From Primula veris (taxonomy: Eukaryota; Streptophyta; Magnoliopsida; Ericales; Primulaceae), in NCBI GenBank assembly GCA_963682055.1, contig OY821740.1:41932795-41996794 (forward strand): a stretch of 64,000 nt of DNA, given 5' to 3'. How positions within the stretch are numbered: position 1 is the first letter of the stretch; each line of letters begins with the position of its first letter. Made by a program: the position numbers and the translations under genes. Under the pieces are notes generated by a model. That model was given only the letters and a program-made list of their open reading frames with translations. It did not search any database and was not told the DNA's origin. Of this stretch, positions 35,951 to 49,960 are shown piece after piece.

Positions 35951-36078
35951 TAAGTTTTTCGGGGGCTCTGGGACTACAGGAAATGTGCAAAAAAGGGTCC
36001 AAACTAAAAGAATACTCGATCGAACAAAATAACTAATTGGGGAGACCATTCATGTAAATAAATCTAAATCCTCTTTCA

Positions 36079-36086
36079 TATATAAA
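36079..36086 (+). promoter_or_regulatory. TATA box of the beta-tubulin gene
   Basis: TATATAAA within CATATATAAACTCTC, followed 30-100 bases later by a CT-rich leader (CTCTCTTTCACTCTTCTAGA). The placement suggests transcription starting near 36110; inferred from spacing only. Confidence 0.6.
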
Positions 36087-36117
36087 CTCTCATTTATCTC
36101 CAAATTCACACAATCAA

Positions 36118-36149
36118 ATATTATTATTATTATTATTATTATTATTATC
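36118..36149 (+). repeat. (ATT)n microsatellite in the beta-tubulin leader
   Basis: About ten ATT trinucleotides just downstream of the TATA box, probably in the 5' UTR. Confidence 0.92.
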
Positions 36150-36191
36150 TCTCTTTCACTCTTCTAGACTCTTCGTCTACAATACACACAG

Positions 36192-37639
36192 GTAACTAAC
36201 TACTGTACTTCATTTCACTGATTTTTATGTAAAATTAATTCAATATAATGTTTTAAACCTGTTATATAATCGCAGATCGACACCTCGTTATTGTTCTATT
36301 ATCTCAATACGCTTTAAATTTATTTATTTTCACAGATCGTGACTATATTTGTTCTGATTTGTGAATTTTAGTTTTACATACAAATGTATGTACGCATTTG
36401 TTGTTATTGACATTATATTTACTCATACAACTTGTGCTTATTTAGCCTATGTTTCGCAACAGATTTTTTGGTCCAAAATCGGATAAAAAAACTACTCCCT
36501 CCGTTCCCAATTAATTGTCATCTACGAAATTACGTGCAATTTAGACCGGCTTATACCATGTATCAAAATTGTCGAAATGGAAAAATTCAAAACTAAATCA
36601 TATAATTTAATGTTTGAACTATATGATTAACTTTTGAAAATTTTCATTCCGATAATTTTAATTATCGGTACAAGTTATTGGCTGGTCAAAATTGCATGTA
36701 GTTTCGTACTGGACAATTAATTGGGAACGGAGGGAGTATATGTTTAAAAAATCCACTAAAAATCCAGATCTAATTTTTTTAGAGTTCTTTTTAATCTTTA
36801 TTAGCTAAAAACCTGCTTTCTAAAAGCTAAATAATCTGACTGTCCAAACACGTACGGAATTTTGAAATCTAAAAATCAGCCAAAAAAAATATGGTGCCAA
36901 ATGGACCCTTAGTGAACAAGTTATAGTTTTACTATAGTTAGTTGTATCTTTATTCTATAAGATTGTAATTTAAGGTCCGCAATGCACTACTAGAATATTA
37001 CAAACTACAGATCTGAGATCACCACTGTTGTTGTTTGATAGTTTGCAATCAATCACAATCAATTTCCAATCTTTCAAAATTGTTCAGATTAAACAAAAGA
37101 TGTTCTCGATGGTTGTTTTGGAAATGTCTTTTTTACTGTTGGGGGAATTTTTAAGATTTATGCAGTGAGAAATAGAGTCTAAAGAAAAGGGAAAAATGGT
37201 CAATTGGTGCCGAAAATATCAGATCCATTCAACTCTTTTCCTAGATTGTTTTTAAAAATTTGTATCATATATTCCAATTCACTTGAGTGAAGGAACTAGG
37301 TGAAGACATTCCGGAGCTGCGGCCCCCCTATTTGATAAAAAATGATGAAAAAGTAAATTTTTATATGTATTTTGATAAATATCTTCAAAAATTTGCGTTT
37401 CAGCCCCCCATTTACCAAAAGTAGCGTTTCAGCCCCTCCACTTTAAAGTTTCTGATTCCATCCATGTACTTGAGTATTTGACCTAGCAGCTAAAAATATC
37501 ATTTCAAAAGAATACTGTATGGTTTACGTTCTGTTCATTGTTTTCTTGAGATTATGTTAATTAACTCCGAAAAAATGCTGTTTAGCGGTTCAGAAGTTAT
37601 TTTTCTTGTCTAACATTATTAATACCCATTATTTATCAG
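36192..37639 (+). other. Probable 5' UTR (leader) intron of the beta-tubulin gene
   Basis: A CACAG followed by GTAACT at 36192 and a TTTATCAG acceptor ending at 37639, six bases before the ATG, would define a ~1.45-kb leader intron. The TATA box and CT-rich leader sit directly before the donor. The intron contains a Stowaway MITE (36495-36736). Splicing is inferred. Confidence 0.6.
36493..36738. mobile_element. Stowaway MITE (36495-36736) with TA duplication
   Basis: Textbook Stowaway ends: CTCCCTCCGTTCCCAATTAA on the left, its exact complement on the right, flanked by TA on both sides. At 242 bp it is the best-preserved member of the family in this window. The interior is itself a long imperfect palindrome. 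It lies in the beta-tubulin leader intron. Confidence 0.93.
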
Positions 37640-37645
37640 GAAAAA

Positions 37646-40981
<3,336 letters not shown>

Positions 40982-43900
40982 GAAGTAAAATAATTTAATC
41001 TTTTGCGCCCTTAATTCTATGATGCATTTCATGTTATTGTATGTTAGTCTATTTGTGGTGATGTATGTTTAGTTATCTTTTGTTTACTCTGAATTCTAAG
41101 TTTGTCTAAAACCTGAACTGCTTGTTATGTAAGCTTCAGTATCTTATGATGTTTCTTCGCCTTGCAAGTTGCTATAATTTGTTCATTAGTGAGAAATAGA
41201 TTTTTGGCTTTTTAAGGGCTTGGACCGTTTGGTATTGCAACTTTTAAATAAAATATACCCAGGTTTAGTCGAACAGTTCGAGAAAACAGAACTTATTTTC
41301 TAAGCTAGTTACAAGCCCAAAAGAGTGTAAAATGACGAGACGAAAAAGTCCAAAGTGTAAAACAAGACTACAAGTTAGAAGAACAAGGTGGTTCCAGTTG
41401 TTGATAGATCACCTAGTGACATTGCTTAATTTCTCTCTTTATCAGGATCGATTGAATGTATCAACAAAAAAATTAGAGGAAAAATTATTGTAGGTAGATA
41501 TGTTTACATAGCCTAGAACTATTCCACCTGTCCCTGATCGTGACTGTGTTTGTAAATAAAGTTAAGCCATAAACAGAAATTTCTACCAACTTAGCCTTTC
41601 ACAGTCAACAAACTTGAAAATCACATTCTGTTGTGACATTATGATTTGATTGTGAGAATAACTAATATTATAGTAATATACAAGAACAACTAAAATTGTT
41701 GATGGTAAAAAAGGATTTTATATTTGTGATAAATTATCATCATTTAATTTTCTCTTTTATCACCATTTAAAGTTTATAAATACTTTCAGAAAAAAATATT
41801 TTCGTCTTACAGCCATAGGATACAAGTTTATACTCTTTAAGACTTGAGAGTTCTCCCCCCTTTCTGTGATTGTCTTTTTGTGTTTACAAGTAAAAATAAT
41901 CTTAGACAAAAATATAACAGCAAATCTTTGGTGGTTTAACAGTTTAACTCACTGTTGATTTTAAATTGAAAGTGTGACGATCAAGCATAATGTTGGAATC
42001 GAAGTTAGCTCTTATGCTAATCATAAACAGTGAATTAAACTTCTGATCATTTTGTCACATTTTCCTTGTACACTAAACCAATCTTGCATCACATACACAG
42101 AATATACACAAAATCGTGGTCGGATTGTAGACATGGGTGAAATTCTTATATCCAGAAATAATTTTTAATTTTATAATAAAAGTTTTGAAGTTTTGAAGTT
42201 ATGAAATCGCATCGCGCAATGTTTTCACTGTATCAGTGTTGAAGTTTTTACAAATGCTTTTAGAAATGCTCTTCTTTGTGGAAACAAGAATGATTTGTTT
42301 ACATACCCTAGGACTTTTTAACCTTTGTGATTGTGATCGTGATTGTAAATGTGATATAAATTTGATTGTGGTTGTTGTGTAAGTAAATTAATCTAAGACA
42401 TAAAGACAACAGCTAGCAATCTTAGGTGGTTTAACTCAGAATACGCATTATTTACTGGAAACAAAACATTACATTTATTAAATTTATGCATCAGATAACC
42501 ATGTACTTAAATTCATTGGGTTAGTGTTACACCCATGCATGTACATACTGATAATTTAGATATATAGATTAGACGTATGGAAGCAAAGTCACCTTCAAGT
42601 GGCAAATAAAACAAAAGCGCTAAATCCTTATCCTCGAATCTCATTCCTAATTTGTGGGGTAATAAATAAACATGACAATTAACATAAATTATACCAATCT
42701 TTATCGTCGTCCTGTCTATCAGATATAATTGGGAAAATATAACAATTTTCAACACCCACATGATTAATTTGGAGGTGCCTTTCCGGTACAAAAGGAAATT
42801 GGTTCAAAGAACAATATCCATTTTATGGATAATATATATGAGGATTGAGTCTATGAATGGATGCTAATGTGTAGTCACATCAAATTTCTTTTACACAATT
42901 GGCCATTGTGTCGGAATTTAAGTGGTGGAAAATAATATTTTTGCTTTATAAATAAATATTCTTACACTGTTACACATATACTCCACTAACTACCCTTGTA
43001 TTGTCAACATCTGGGATTAATGGAGGAAATAAAAAGGGAAAATGCAGTACAAATTAAATTCTGATTATTTAGTTGAAATTAGTAAAAGAAAAAGGGGAAA
43101 TATTCTAAAGCGGAGTAGGGGCACGGACTAGGGTAGAATTTTAACATAATTAAGGAGCTGCATATATATATAACATGTGATTCAATAAAATTAAAGTACA
43201 TTCACTCTTTATTTGTATTTTGATACATTGAATTATTGAAATCCCAGGAAGTAAGTAGTCAGTAGGACTTGGTAGTGAATTAATTTACGTGAAACACGTA
43301 CTTAGCAGTTTCCTTTTTATTATTTCCCGTCCAAAAGTCCAATCTTTTGCAGTTGGTTATTAAAATTTAAGAGTTATCAAAGAGGTGGCTAGTTTCACTC
43401 GTAAATCTTGCATATTTAGATCATGTTGGTTTACACTATAATATAATAAGATATAGTTTACAGCTATTTATTATTAATAGCATAGATATTACTATCGTAT
43501 AGGTGGTATTAGTTATACCCTCTTCTTAACATTAATTATATTATAATTAGTATTATCTCGTATATAATATCAAATGCAATTTGTGTAAACAAACAAGTTA
43601 TAACATGCATCCTACGGTACTAATAATTCTATATCACATCTTATACCGCAGACAATTATGAACTAAGTAATATATATATGGACACAAAATGTGGTATTAT
43701 CGCATGTGAGACTGTGACTCTAAATTAAGTAAAAATAAGTTTTACAAGTTGAAATAGTAGTACTAGACATGTAACCTTTCCAAACAATGGGGTTGTGTCT
43801 GACATATTTAAAGTAAAAACTAATTTTAAATAAACGGCAACAAGGACCTTCATTTCCGGAAATTTCGATCTCGCACTTGTTTAGTTTCCTTTTCTTTTAT

Positions 43901-44445
43901 AGAAGTAGGTGCTTTTGTTTTTATCTCCTAATAATTTAAATAAGCACGTGTTGTTTGGCGAATAATAAAATCGAGGATTTAAGCGATCACAAAAAAAAGT
44001 GATCGATTGTCTGTCAATTTAGTTGAAAATATTATGTATTTCTTCTTTTGCTTATCTGGAATATTTGCACGGCATATACATAGGTAAATTTTTATTAATA
44101 GCAATAATTTTCTGTCAATTACTAATTATAAACACGGGTGATCACAATACATTCCTGATATTTTTGTTATTTTTAATTGAGTGCTAACTTTCAGGACTTA
44201 GCAGAGGCCAAGAGGAAAAGGAAAGTAAAATAAACACCCATATTACTTAATCAAATACGACATGCTATTGTTTAACACAAGTGAAATAAAATTGTTTATG
44301 ATGATAATCAAAATAAAATTGAATGATAATACAGTAATACACCGTACAAAACTTATTAATCCAAAGTCACAAGTTTGATGACACGTTTATAACTAATCTG
44401 GTTGCCTTAATTTGCAACCCTATGCCTTTTATATATGTGTCGTTG

Positions 44446-44468
44446 TATAGTATAGTATAGTATAGTAT
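44446..44468. repeat. (TATAG)n short tandem repeat
   Basis: About four to five TATAG units. Confidence 0.9.
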
Positions 44469-45308
44469 GAATTAGAAGATTAGTAAAATATGAAATGCGT
44501 CACGTTTCTACCACCCACTTTTTGTTCTAATTATGCCACCTAAAATCAATCACCCAACCACACACGCCAATAACTGTAAGTCTTTTTCCCCCCACTAAAT
44601 TTAAATAGATTATCAATTAATTTGCGGTTTCAAATCGAACACCCACCAAGTGTTGGGTAATAAATATTTTTTTCTGAAGTCAAAATAACATTTAGGGCCG
44701 AAAAACAAGAACATGACCTATTGACCTTGAACATGTGTGGTTGGGGTAAGGAATATATTGTCCTCATGACACAAATGGTGTATACCTTATAGATGGTGTA
44801 TGAGTCTGATACTCTAGTTACAGATTTTTATAGGGGGATACTTTTCTACCATTTTACCAAACTTATTTAAGCAAGAATTTCAATTTTTTTGATTAGGCAA
44901 AAAATCCAACACATGAAGAATATTGTAACTTCTTCCTAGTCCCGTTTCCCTTTGGTTGGCCGGAGACCGCGGATCGAGGACAGTCTATTGTTGGACTTGT
45001 TAAACATGTAGAAAATTCATTGAAGACGGTAATAAGAGCTTGCAATATAGTAGGGTGAAGCATATAACAGATAAAAAGATAGCGGGAACATGAGTGTAGG
45101 TACGCGAAAGGAAAATAAATTAAGGAGGATATGGAATAAGTTTTGGAATTTAGATCGATATGTTACAATTACAAAAAAAAAAAAAACGATTATTGTAGAA
45201 CAAAAAACCAATAATTCTTCCATCACGACGGAGGTTATCGCTAAGTGACAGAAACAACTTCTTTTAATCAATTGAATAGCTCTATTCTAATTTCCAACAC
45301 CTTTTATC

Positions 45309-45418
45309 GTGTGAATATTAAATTAGATTAATTAATGACTACCAAAATTCGAAAAATAAAATTCAGTGACAGTAAAAAAAAATGATCAAAATTAAAGTAG
45401 CTAATTTAATATTCACAC
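45309..45418. repeat. 110-bp foldback with perfect 18-bp terminal inverted repeats
   Basis: GTGTGAATATTAAATTAG (45309-45326) is the exact complement of CTAATTTAATATTCACAC (45401-45418). Size and structure suggest a tiny MITE; no target-site duplication was clear. Confidence 0.8.
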
Positions 45419-45604
45419 TACAAAACCAACATGTTGAATATCCCATCTCCGACGGCACTCCACCCACCCCTGAATTGCTTGTAGTAATGGGAACCAAAAT
45501 TTCAAATTTACCACTAAAATAGCATTGTCGTTAAATATCCTTAAACATGTCCAATATATTTATACTTTTCGCAAAATATATATAAACCATATTACAGTAT
45601 TGCA

Positions 45605-45663
45605 TAATTAATGTATTTTTTCCCTAATAATCTATAGAACTTAGGAAAAAAATACATTAATTA
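45605..45663. repeat. Long hairpin with 23-bp arms (one mismatch)
   Basis: The arm at 45605-45627 (TAATTAATGTATTTTTTCCC and on) pairs with 45641-45663 with one mismatch; the loop is 13 bases. The downstream flank repeats TAGAGAGTCTGAATT at about 45664 and 45719. Confidence 0.85.
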
Positions 45664-45799
45664 TAGAGAGTCTGAATTTTTTAGCTAGTATATATAAACT
45701 TTTCTCAAATTTTCAAATTTAGAGAGTCTGAATTAACGTGTGGACCTAGTCAGTGCAAATTATACTACTACTTATTAAATAAATAGTCAAAAGTGGGAG

Positions 45800-46044
45800 T
45801 TTTTTGCTGAAATGGTACAGTGACCACACATAATTCCCAGAATAGGCTACCTTTCTGTAATATTCCCAAAATGGTCTACTTTCGAAAAACGACCGATCGA
45901 AATGATTAAAACGACCGGTCGTTTTATTATTGAACCCTCTGGAACAATTTGGACAAAAAACGATCGGTCGAATTGGACAATACGACCGGTCGTTTTTCAG
46001 ACCAAAACGATCAGTCGTTATGTACATTTCGATCGGTCGTTTTT
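45800..46044 (+). repeat. Left terminal inverted repeat of the MULE
   Basis: It begins TTTTTTGCTGAAATGG, followed by TACAGTGACCACACATAATT. The inner half contains five or so CGAYCGGTCG/CGACCGATCG-type motifs alternating with TTGAAC-CTCTGGAACAATTT and CAATACGACCGG. Confidence 0.92.
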
Positions 46045-46257
46045 CAGAAATACTTGTACTTAAAAAACTCATCTCATTTCCCCAGACCACTGTACTCATC
46101 TCATTTCCCAGACCACTGTAAAAATAAAAAAAACAGAGCTCTTAGATCATTTTAGGGCAAATCTCAGATCTCTTCCAAAACAGGTAAAAGCTCAATATTT
46201 TGTGTTGTTGGAGTATTATTTGAGTAAAATTGTTAATTTTACCGTGTGGTTATCGAA

Positions 46258-48919
46258 ATGAAAAATCCTACAATTATGTGTTATTGGGGAGGTACGATAA
46301 TGGAAACTATTAGCGAGGGGTTATCTTATGATATTTCTTATAAAAAAAAATTTAAGTTATCTAGAAACACGACATACGACCAATTTTTGGAAAAATTGTT
46401 TAAGGTACTTGATGTATCATCGACTTCAAATCGTTTGAGTTTAACATGTCGTTATCCATATCTGACTACACTTACTGAGTTTAAATATATGCGATTGGCT
46501 GTTGATGATAATGATTCGTTGGAAACCATGCTTGAGTTAATAGAAGAAAATGGAAGAACGTTTATAGAGTTATATGTTGAAATTGAGCAAGTTTACTCTT
46601 CTGATCAAGATTACGGGTTGTATTATAATATTCTTTCCACTAATGAAATCGGTACATCAAGTGGAACACCCATTCGACAAGAGCCAATGCATGAAATCGG
46701 TACATCAAGTAGAACACCCATTCGACAAGAGCCAATGCTAGAGGTATATTCTGAGAACAACGAACCAGATTTGACACATTTGGATGCAGTGTGTCGATTG
46801 GCAGATAATATTGGTTGGTCGATAGAACTTGGGGATGAACCAGAGGATGAAGATCCGGACTTCAATATTAGCGAAAACGAGTCTGACAATGACGAAGAAA
46901 ATGTACAAGAAGTTGAGTACGAAGAATTATCATCTGAAATGGGCTTGTATATGGATGAGGATGAAAACGACCAATCAAGTGGGTCACAATTGGCGAATAA
47001 TACTATTCCCGATGAAATTACTATGCATCAACCAATGTCAAGTTTGTTTAATGAACCGTTCGACACTCAAGAAAATTATAGTAACCAGAGACGAAATTAT
47101 ATGATGTATCCTGAATTTTGGGATCCTCAAGTTAATGATCCTTTTATTGGTCTTTTATTTAGGGATAAAGAAATGTTGAAAAATGGAATAAAACTTTGGT
47201 CAATCAAACGTAACATCCATTTTTCCACTAAAAGCTCGAAGGCAAAATTTTGGGAAATTCGTTGTAAACTGGCCGAAACTCAACAATGCAAATGGAAACT
47301 ACGAGCTTCACTAAGAAAGAAACATGGATTTTTTGAAGTGTCGGTGTACAACGGTCCTCATACATGCATTCATGCCGAGCTTACAACTGATCATCCACAG
47401 TTAGATTCCAATCTTGTTGCCCAAACCATTCGAAATGCCATCACAACTAATCCTATGATGAAGATTTCATTAGTTAAAGAGATTGTGAATGCCCGCTTTG
47501 AAATGTCAGTTTCATACAAAAAAGCTTATTTGGGTAAACAAAAAGCAATCGCAGAGATATTTGGTAATTGGGAAGACTCGTATAAGGTTTTACCTAAATT
47601 TATGAAAGCGCTTCAAAAGTATAATCCCGGTACCGTTGCTTCTTATGAGACCACGCCAGTTTACGATGTGGTAGGAAATCCAGTGGGTGAGGTATTGAAC
47701 AGATTTTTCTTCACATTTAAGGCCGTTATTGATGCATTTCAGTATTGTAGGCCAGTTATCGCTATTGATGCTACTCACTTATATGGGAAGTATAAAGGTA
47801 AGATTTTGTTGGCCATGGAATCGGATGCAGATAATCATGTTTTTCCCATTGGTTGTGCATTTGTTGCTGAGGAGAGTACAATTTCGTGGAGCTATTTTCT
47901 TTCTAACATTATGCGACATGTGATTAAAGAGCGCGTGAATATTTGTCTAATTTCGGATAGACATGCTGGTATTCTAAGTGCAGTGAGAGGAGTTTGGCGT
48001 GGTCAAGGTTTTGTTCATCGATATTGTTCAAATCATTTTTTGGATAATTTTAAGAAAGCTTTCAAAGGAGATCCTGACTTACACCAAGTTAGCGGAGAAC
48101 GCCATTTGGGAATTACAAGAAAGAAAATTGAAAAGAATCATGGAAGCAATAAAAGTCATAAATCCTCAAGCATATCAATGGTTGATAAGAGAGCCTGCGG
48201 AAAAATGGTCATATTTTCATGATAAAGGGAGGCGACATGGTAACATGACCACAAACATGGCTGAAATTTTCAATAATGTTTTAAAAGCTGCTCGTAATTT
48301 ACCAATCACTGCTGCTGTGCAGCTTATTTTCTATAAGTTGGTACACTATTTTTGCGAGCGGAAAAAGATAGTAATCGGGATGAGAAACAGCGGCACAAGA
48401 TATGGTCCCAATATCCTTAAAATTTTAGAGAAACGTAGGTCGGACATTGGTCATACCAATGTTACTTTCGATTATGAAAGAGGGGTTTATTCCGTGTGTA
48501 CAAGTTCAAGAAATTCCAGGGGAGGCAATACTCAAGTTGTCGACTTTTCACTTTGGCAATGCGATTGCGGTAAGTGGCAGAGTGATGGAATCCCTTGTTC
48601 ACATGTGTTTTCCGTATGCGCTGCAAACCGTCTTGATTGGGAAGTTTACATAGTAAAATATTACAGTCTTGAATCATACGAAGGTACGTACTCGGCGCAA
48701 TTTTGTCCTCTTCGGCATCAAGACTATTGGGATTCATGTGATAGATTATTTCTTCCGGATGTTACTCTTTTAAGAGAAAGGGGTCGTCCAAGATCTACTC
48801 GTATTCATAATGGTATGGATCAGTCGGAGAGACGAGCACTTATGAGATGTTCTAGTTGTCAAGGGCGAGGACATGATTGTCGTAAGTGTCCGTATCCAAT
48901 ACGTGCTCGACGCTTATGA
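46258..48919 (+). pseudogene. MuDR-family MULE transposase, broken by one frameshift
   Basis: The first frame runs from the ATG at 46258 to about 48100; the second continues from about 48100 to the TGA... stop ending at 48919 (TGA-type stop after RARRL). The N-terminal ~110 residues resemble the MuDR N-terminal (PB1-like) region. An acidic linker follows, then a MuDR Zn-binding/DNA-binding region (LFRDKEMLKNGIKLWSIK, and C-x-W-x-R). The DDE transposase core has Asp504 (AIDATHL) and Asp567 (LISDRHAGI). HRYCSNH follows, and then the frame is lost. The third acidic residue (RIMEAI) and everything after it (NMTTNMAEIFNNVLKAAR, a SWIM zinc finger C-x-C-x(n)-C-x-H near 48559-48605, and a C-terminal CX2CX4HX4C knuckle) are in the +1 frame. 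The intact protein would be about 885 residues. No short intron explains the shift. Confidence 0.9.
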
Positions 48920-49073
48920 TTTTAGCTGTAGCTTAAACGAGACAATATGTATCTTGTACTATTTTAATTTTCCGATTGTAATTGTCTTTTTTAAGATGAA
49001 ATATCTATATTTATTCTCAATGTTTTTTCATACTGTTTTTTGAGAAGATAAACTGGTTTGTTAAGTATGAGAG

Positions 49074-49190
49074 TAAATAAATAAGTGCAATTAACATAAA
49101 AAGTAGAATGAACAACATAAATAAATAAGTGCAATTAACATAAAAATTAGAATGAACAACATAAATAAATAAGTGCAATTAACATAAATA
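49074..49190. repeat. 44-bp tandem repeats (about 2.6 copies) in the MULE
   Basis: Units starting TAAATAAATAAGTGCAATTA lie at 49074, 49118 and 49162 (partial), in the 3' flank of the transposase gene. Confidence 0.9.
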
Positions 49191-49255
49191 TATATATTTG
49201 ATTGATTTTATATATATTTTTATATTTTTATATATTTTTCTTGCCAAATCAGTGT

Positions 49256-49711
49256 CGAAAAGTGCAAACGACCGATCATAATTTTGAAACGACCAATCGT
49301 TTTTTAATTGTGCTCACTGGAAGAATTTTGTACAAAAACGACCGATCTCTGTGAAAAACGACCGATCGTTTTTACACAGACGACCGATCGTTATGCAAAA
49401 ACGACCAGTCGTTTTTTTAAGTGTGCTCACTGGAAGAATTTTGTACAAAAACGACCGATCTCTGTGAAAAACGACCGATCGTTTTTACACAGACGACCGA
49501 TCGTTCTGCAAAAACGACCAGTCGTTTTTTAAGTGTGCTCACTGGAAGAATTTTGTACAAAAACGACCGATCGTAGTGAAAAACGACCGATCGTTTTTAC
49601 ACAGACGACCGATCGTTCTGCAAAAACGACCAGTCGTTTTTTAAGTGTGCTCACTGGAAGAATTTTGTCCAAAAACGACCGATCGTAATTCAAAAACGAC
49701 CGATCGTTTTT
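49256..49711. repeat. 112-bp tandem array rich in CGACCGATCG palindromes
   Basis: TGCTCACTGGAAGAATTTTG recurs at 49311, 49424, 49536 and 49648, giving units of 113, 112 and 112 bp. Each unit carries three or four copies of ACGACCGATCGTTTTT-like motifs plus one ACGACCAGTCGTTTTT. It is related to the inner half of the terminal repeats and is not a CRISPR array: there are no unique spacers. Confidence 0.9.
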
Positions 49712-49738
49712 CTGTTTTTCAGCCTTTTAACTTATTTC

Positions 49739-49941
49739 AAACCCTAATTCTATTTCATTCAACAATTATATCACCCTCTCTCTCTTTCAAAATCGCCTCT
49801 TTCTATCAAAATCTATCAAAAATCCCTAATATCTACATATATATAACCCAATTCTCTTATTAATCCTTATAATCAACAATCGATTGCTTCCGTTTCTTGA
49901 AACCCTTTTTTTTTAAAATACGAATTTTTCAAAAACCCTAA
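49739..49941 (+). promoter_or_regulatory. Telo-box motifs upstream of MULE ORF2
   Basis: AAACCCTAA occurs at 49739-49747 and 49933-49941, in the CT-rich, leader-like stretch before ORF2. Telo-boxes are common promoter elements in plants; a promoter role here is inference. Confidence 0.4.
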
Positions 49942-49960
49942 TTTTTTTAAAATTCCAACC

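Larger units (their letters stand above)
26254..36078. other. ~10-kb gene-free region
   Basis: No frame here resembles a protein family. Contents seen: a (TA)n run at 28470-28491, a Stowaway-like MITE (29590-29832), a direct duplication with a hairpin between its copies (30555-30670), a tandem duplication (31111-31227), a diverged ~180-bp duplication (34070-34425), a 14-bp duplication (CTAGCGGATTCGGT twice near 35256-35284) and a second Stowaway-like MITE (35713-35950). The rest is AT-rich sequence in which I see nothing further. Confidence 0.6.
40982..45799. other. Intergenic region between beta-tubulin and the MULE
   Basis: The first 200-300 bases are the tubulin 3' UTR. The remainder is AT-rich without a recognisable gene. 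It contains a (TATAG)n run (44446-44468), a 110-bp foldback with perfect 18-bp arms (45309-45418) and a 23-bp hairpin (45605-45663). Confidence 0.6.

Noticed and set aside
37310..37450. GC-rich GGCCCCCC/CAGCCCC repeats in the tubulin leader intron as a transposon end
   Set aside because: Repeated GTTTCAGCCCC motifs are visible but no inverted ends or duplications.
45775..45799. TTAAATAAAT/TTCAATAAAT as the MULE target-site duplication
   Set aside because: It is 9 of 10 matching but leaves unequal, non-matching sequence (16 and 5 bases) between it and the paired ends; kept only as a candidate.
48050..48130. Programmed frameshifting in the MULE transposase
   Set aside because: No known precedent in MULEs and no slippery-site structure recognised; mutation or sequencing error is simpler.
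49256..49711. Regularly spaced repeats that could suggest a CRISPR array
   Set aside because: The unit repeats in full with no unique spacers, inside a plant DNA transposon.
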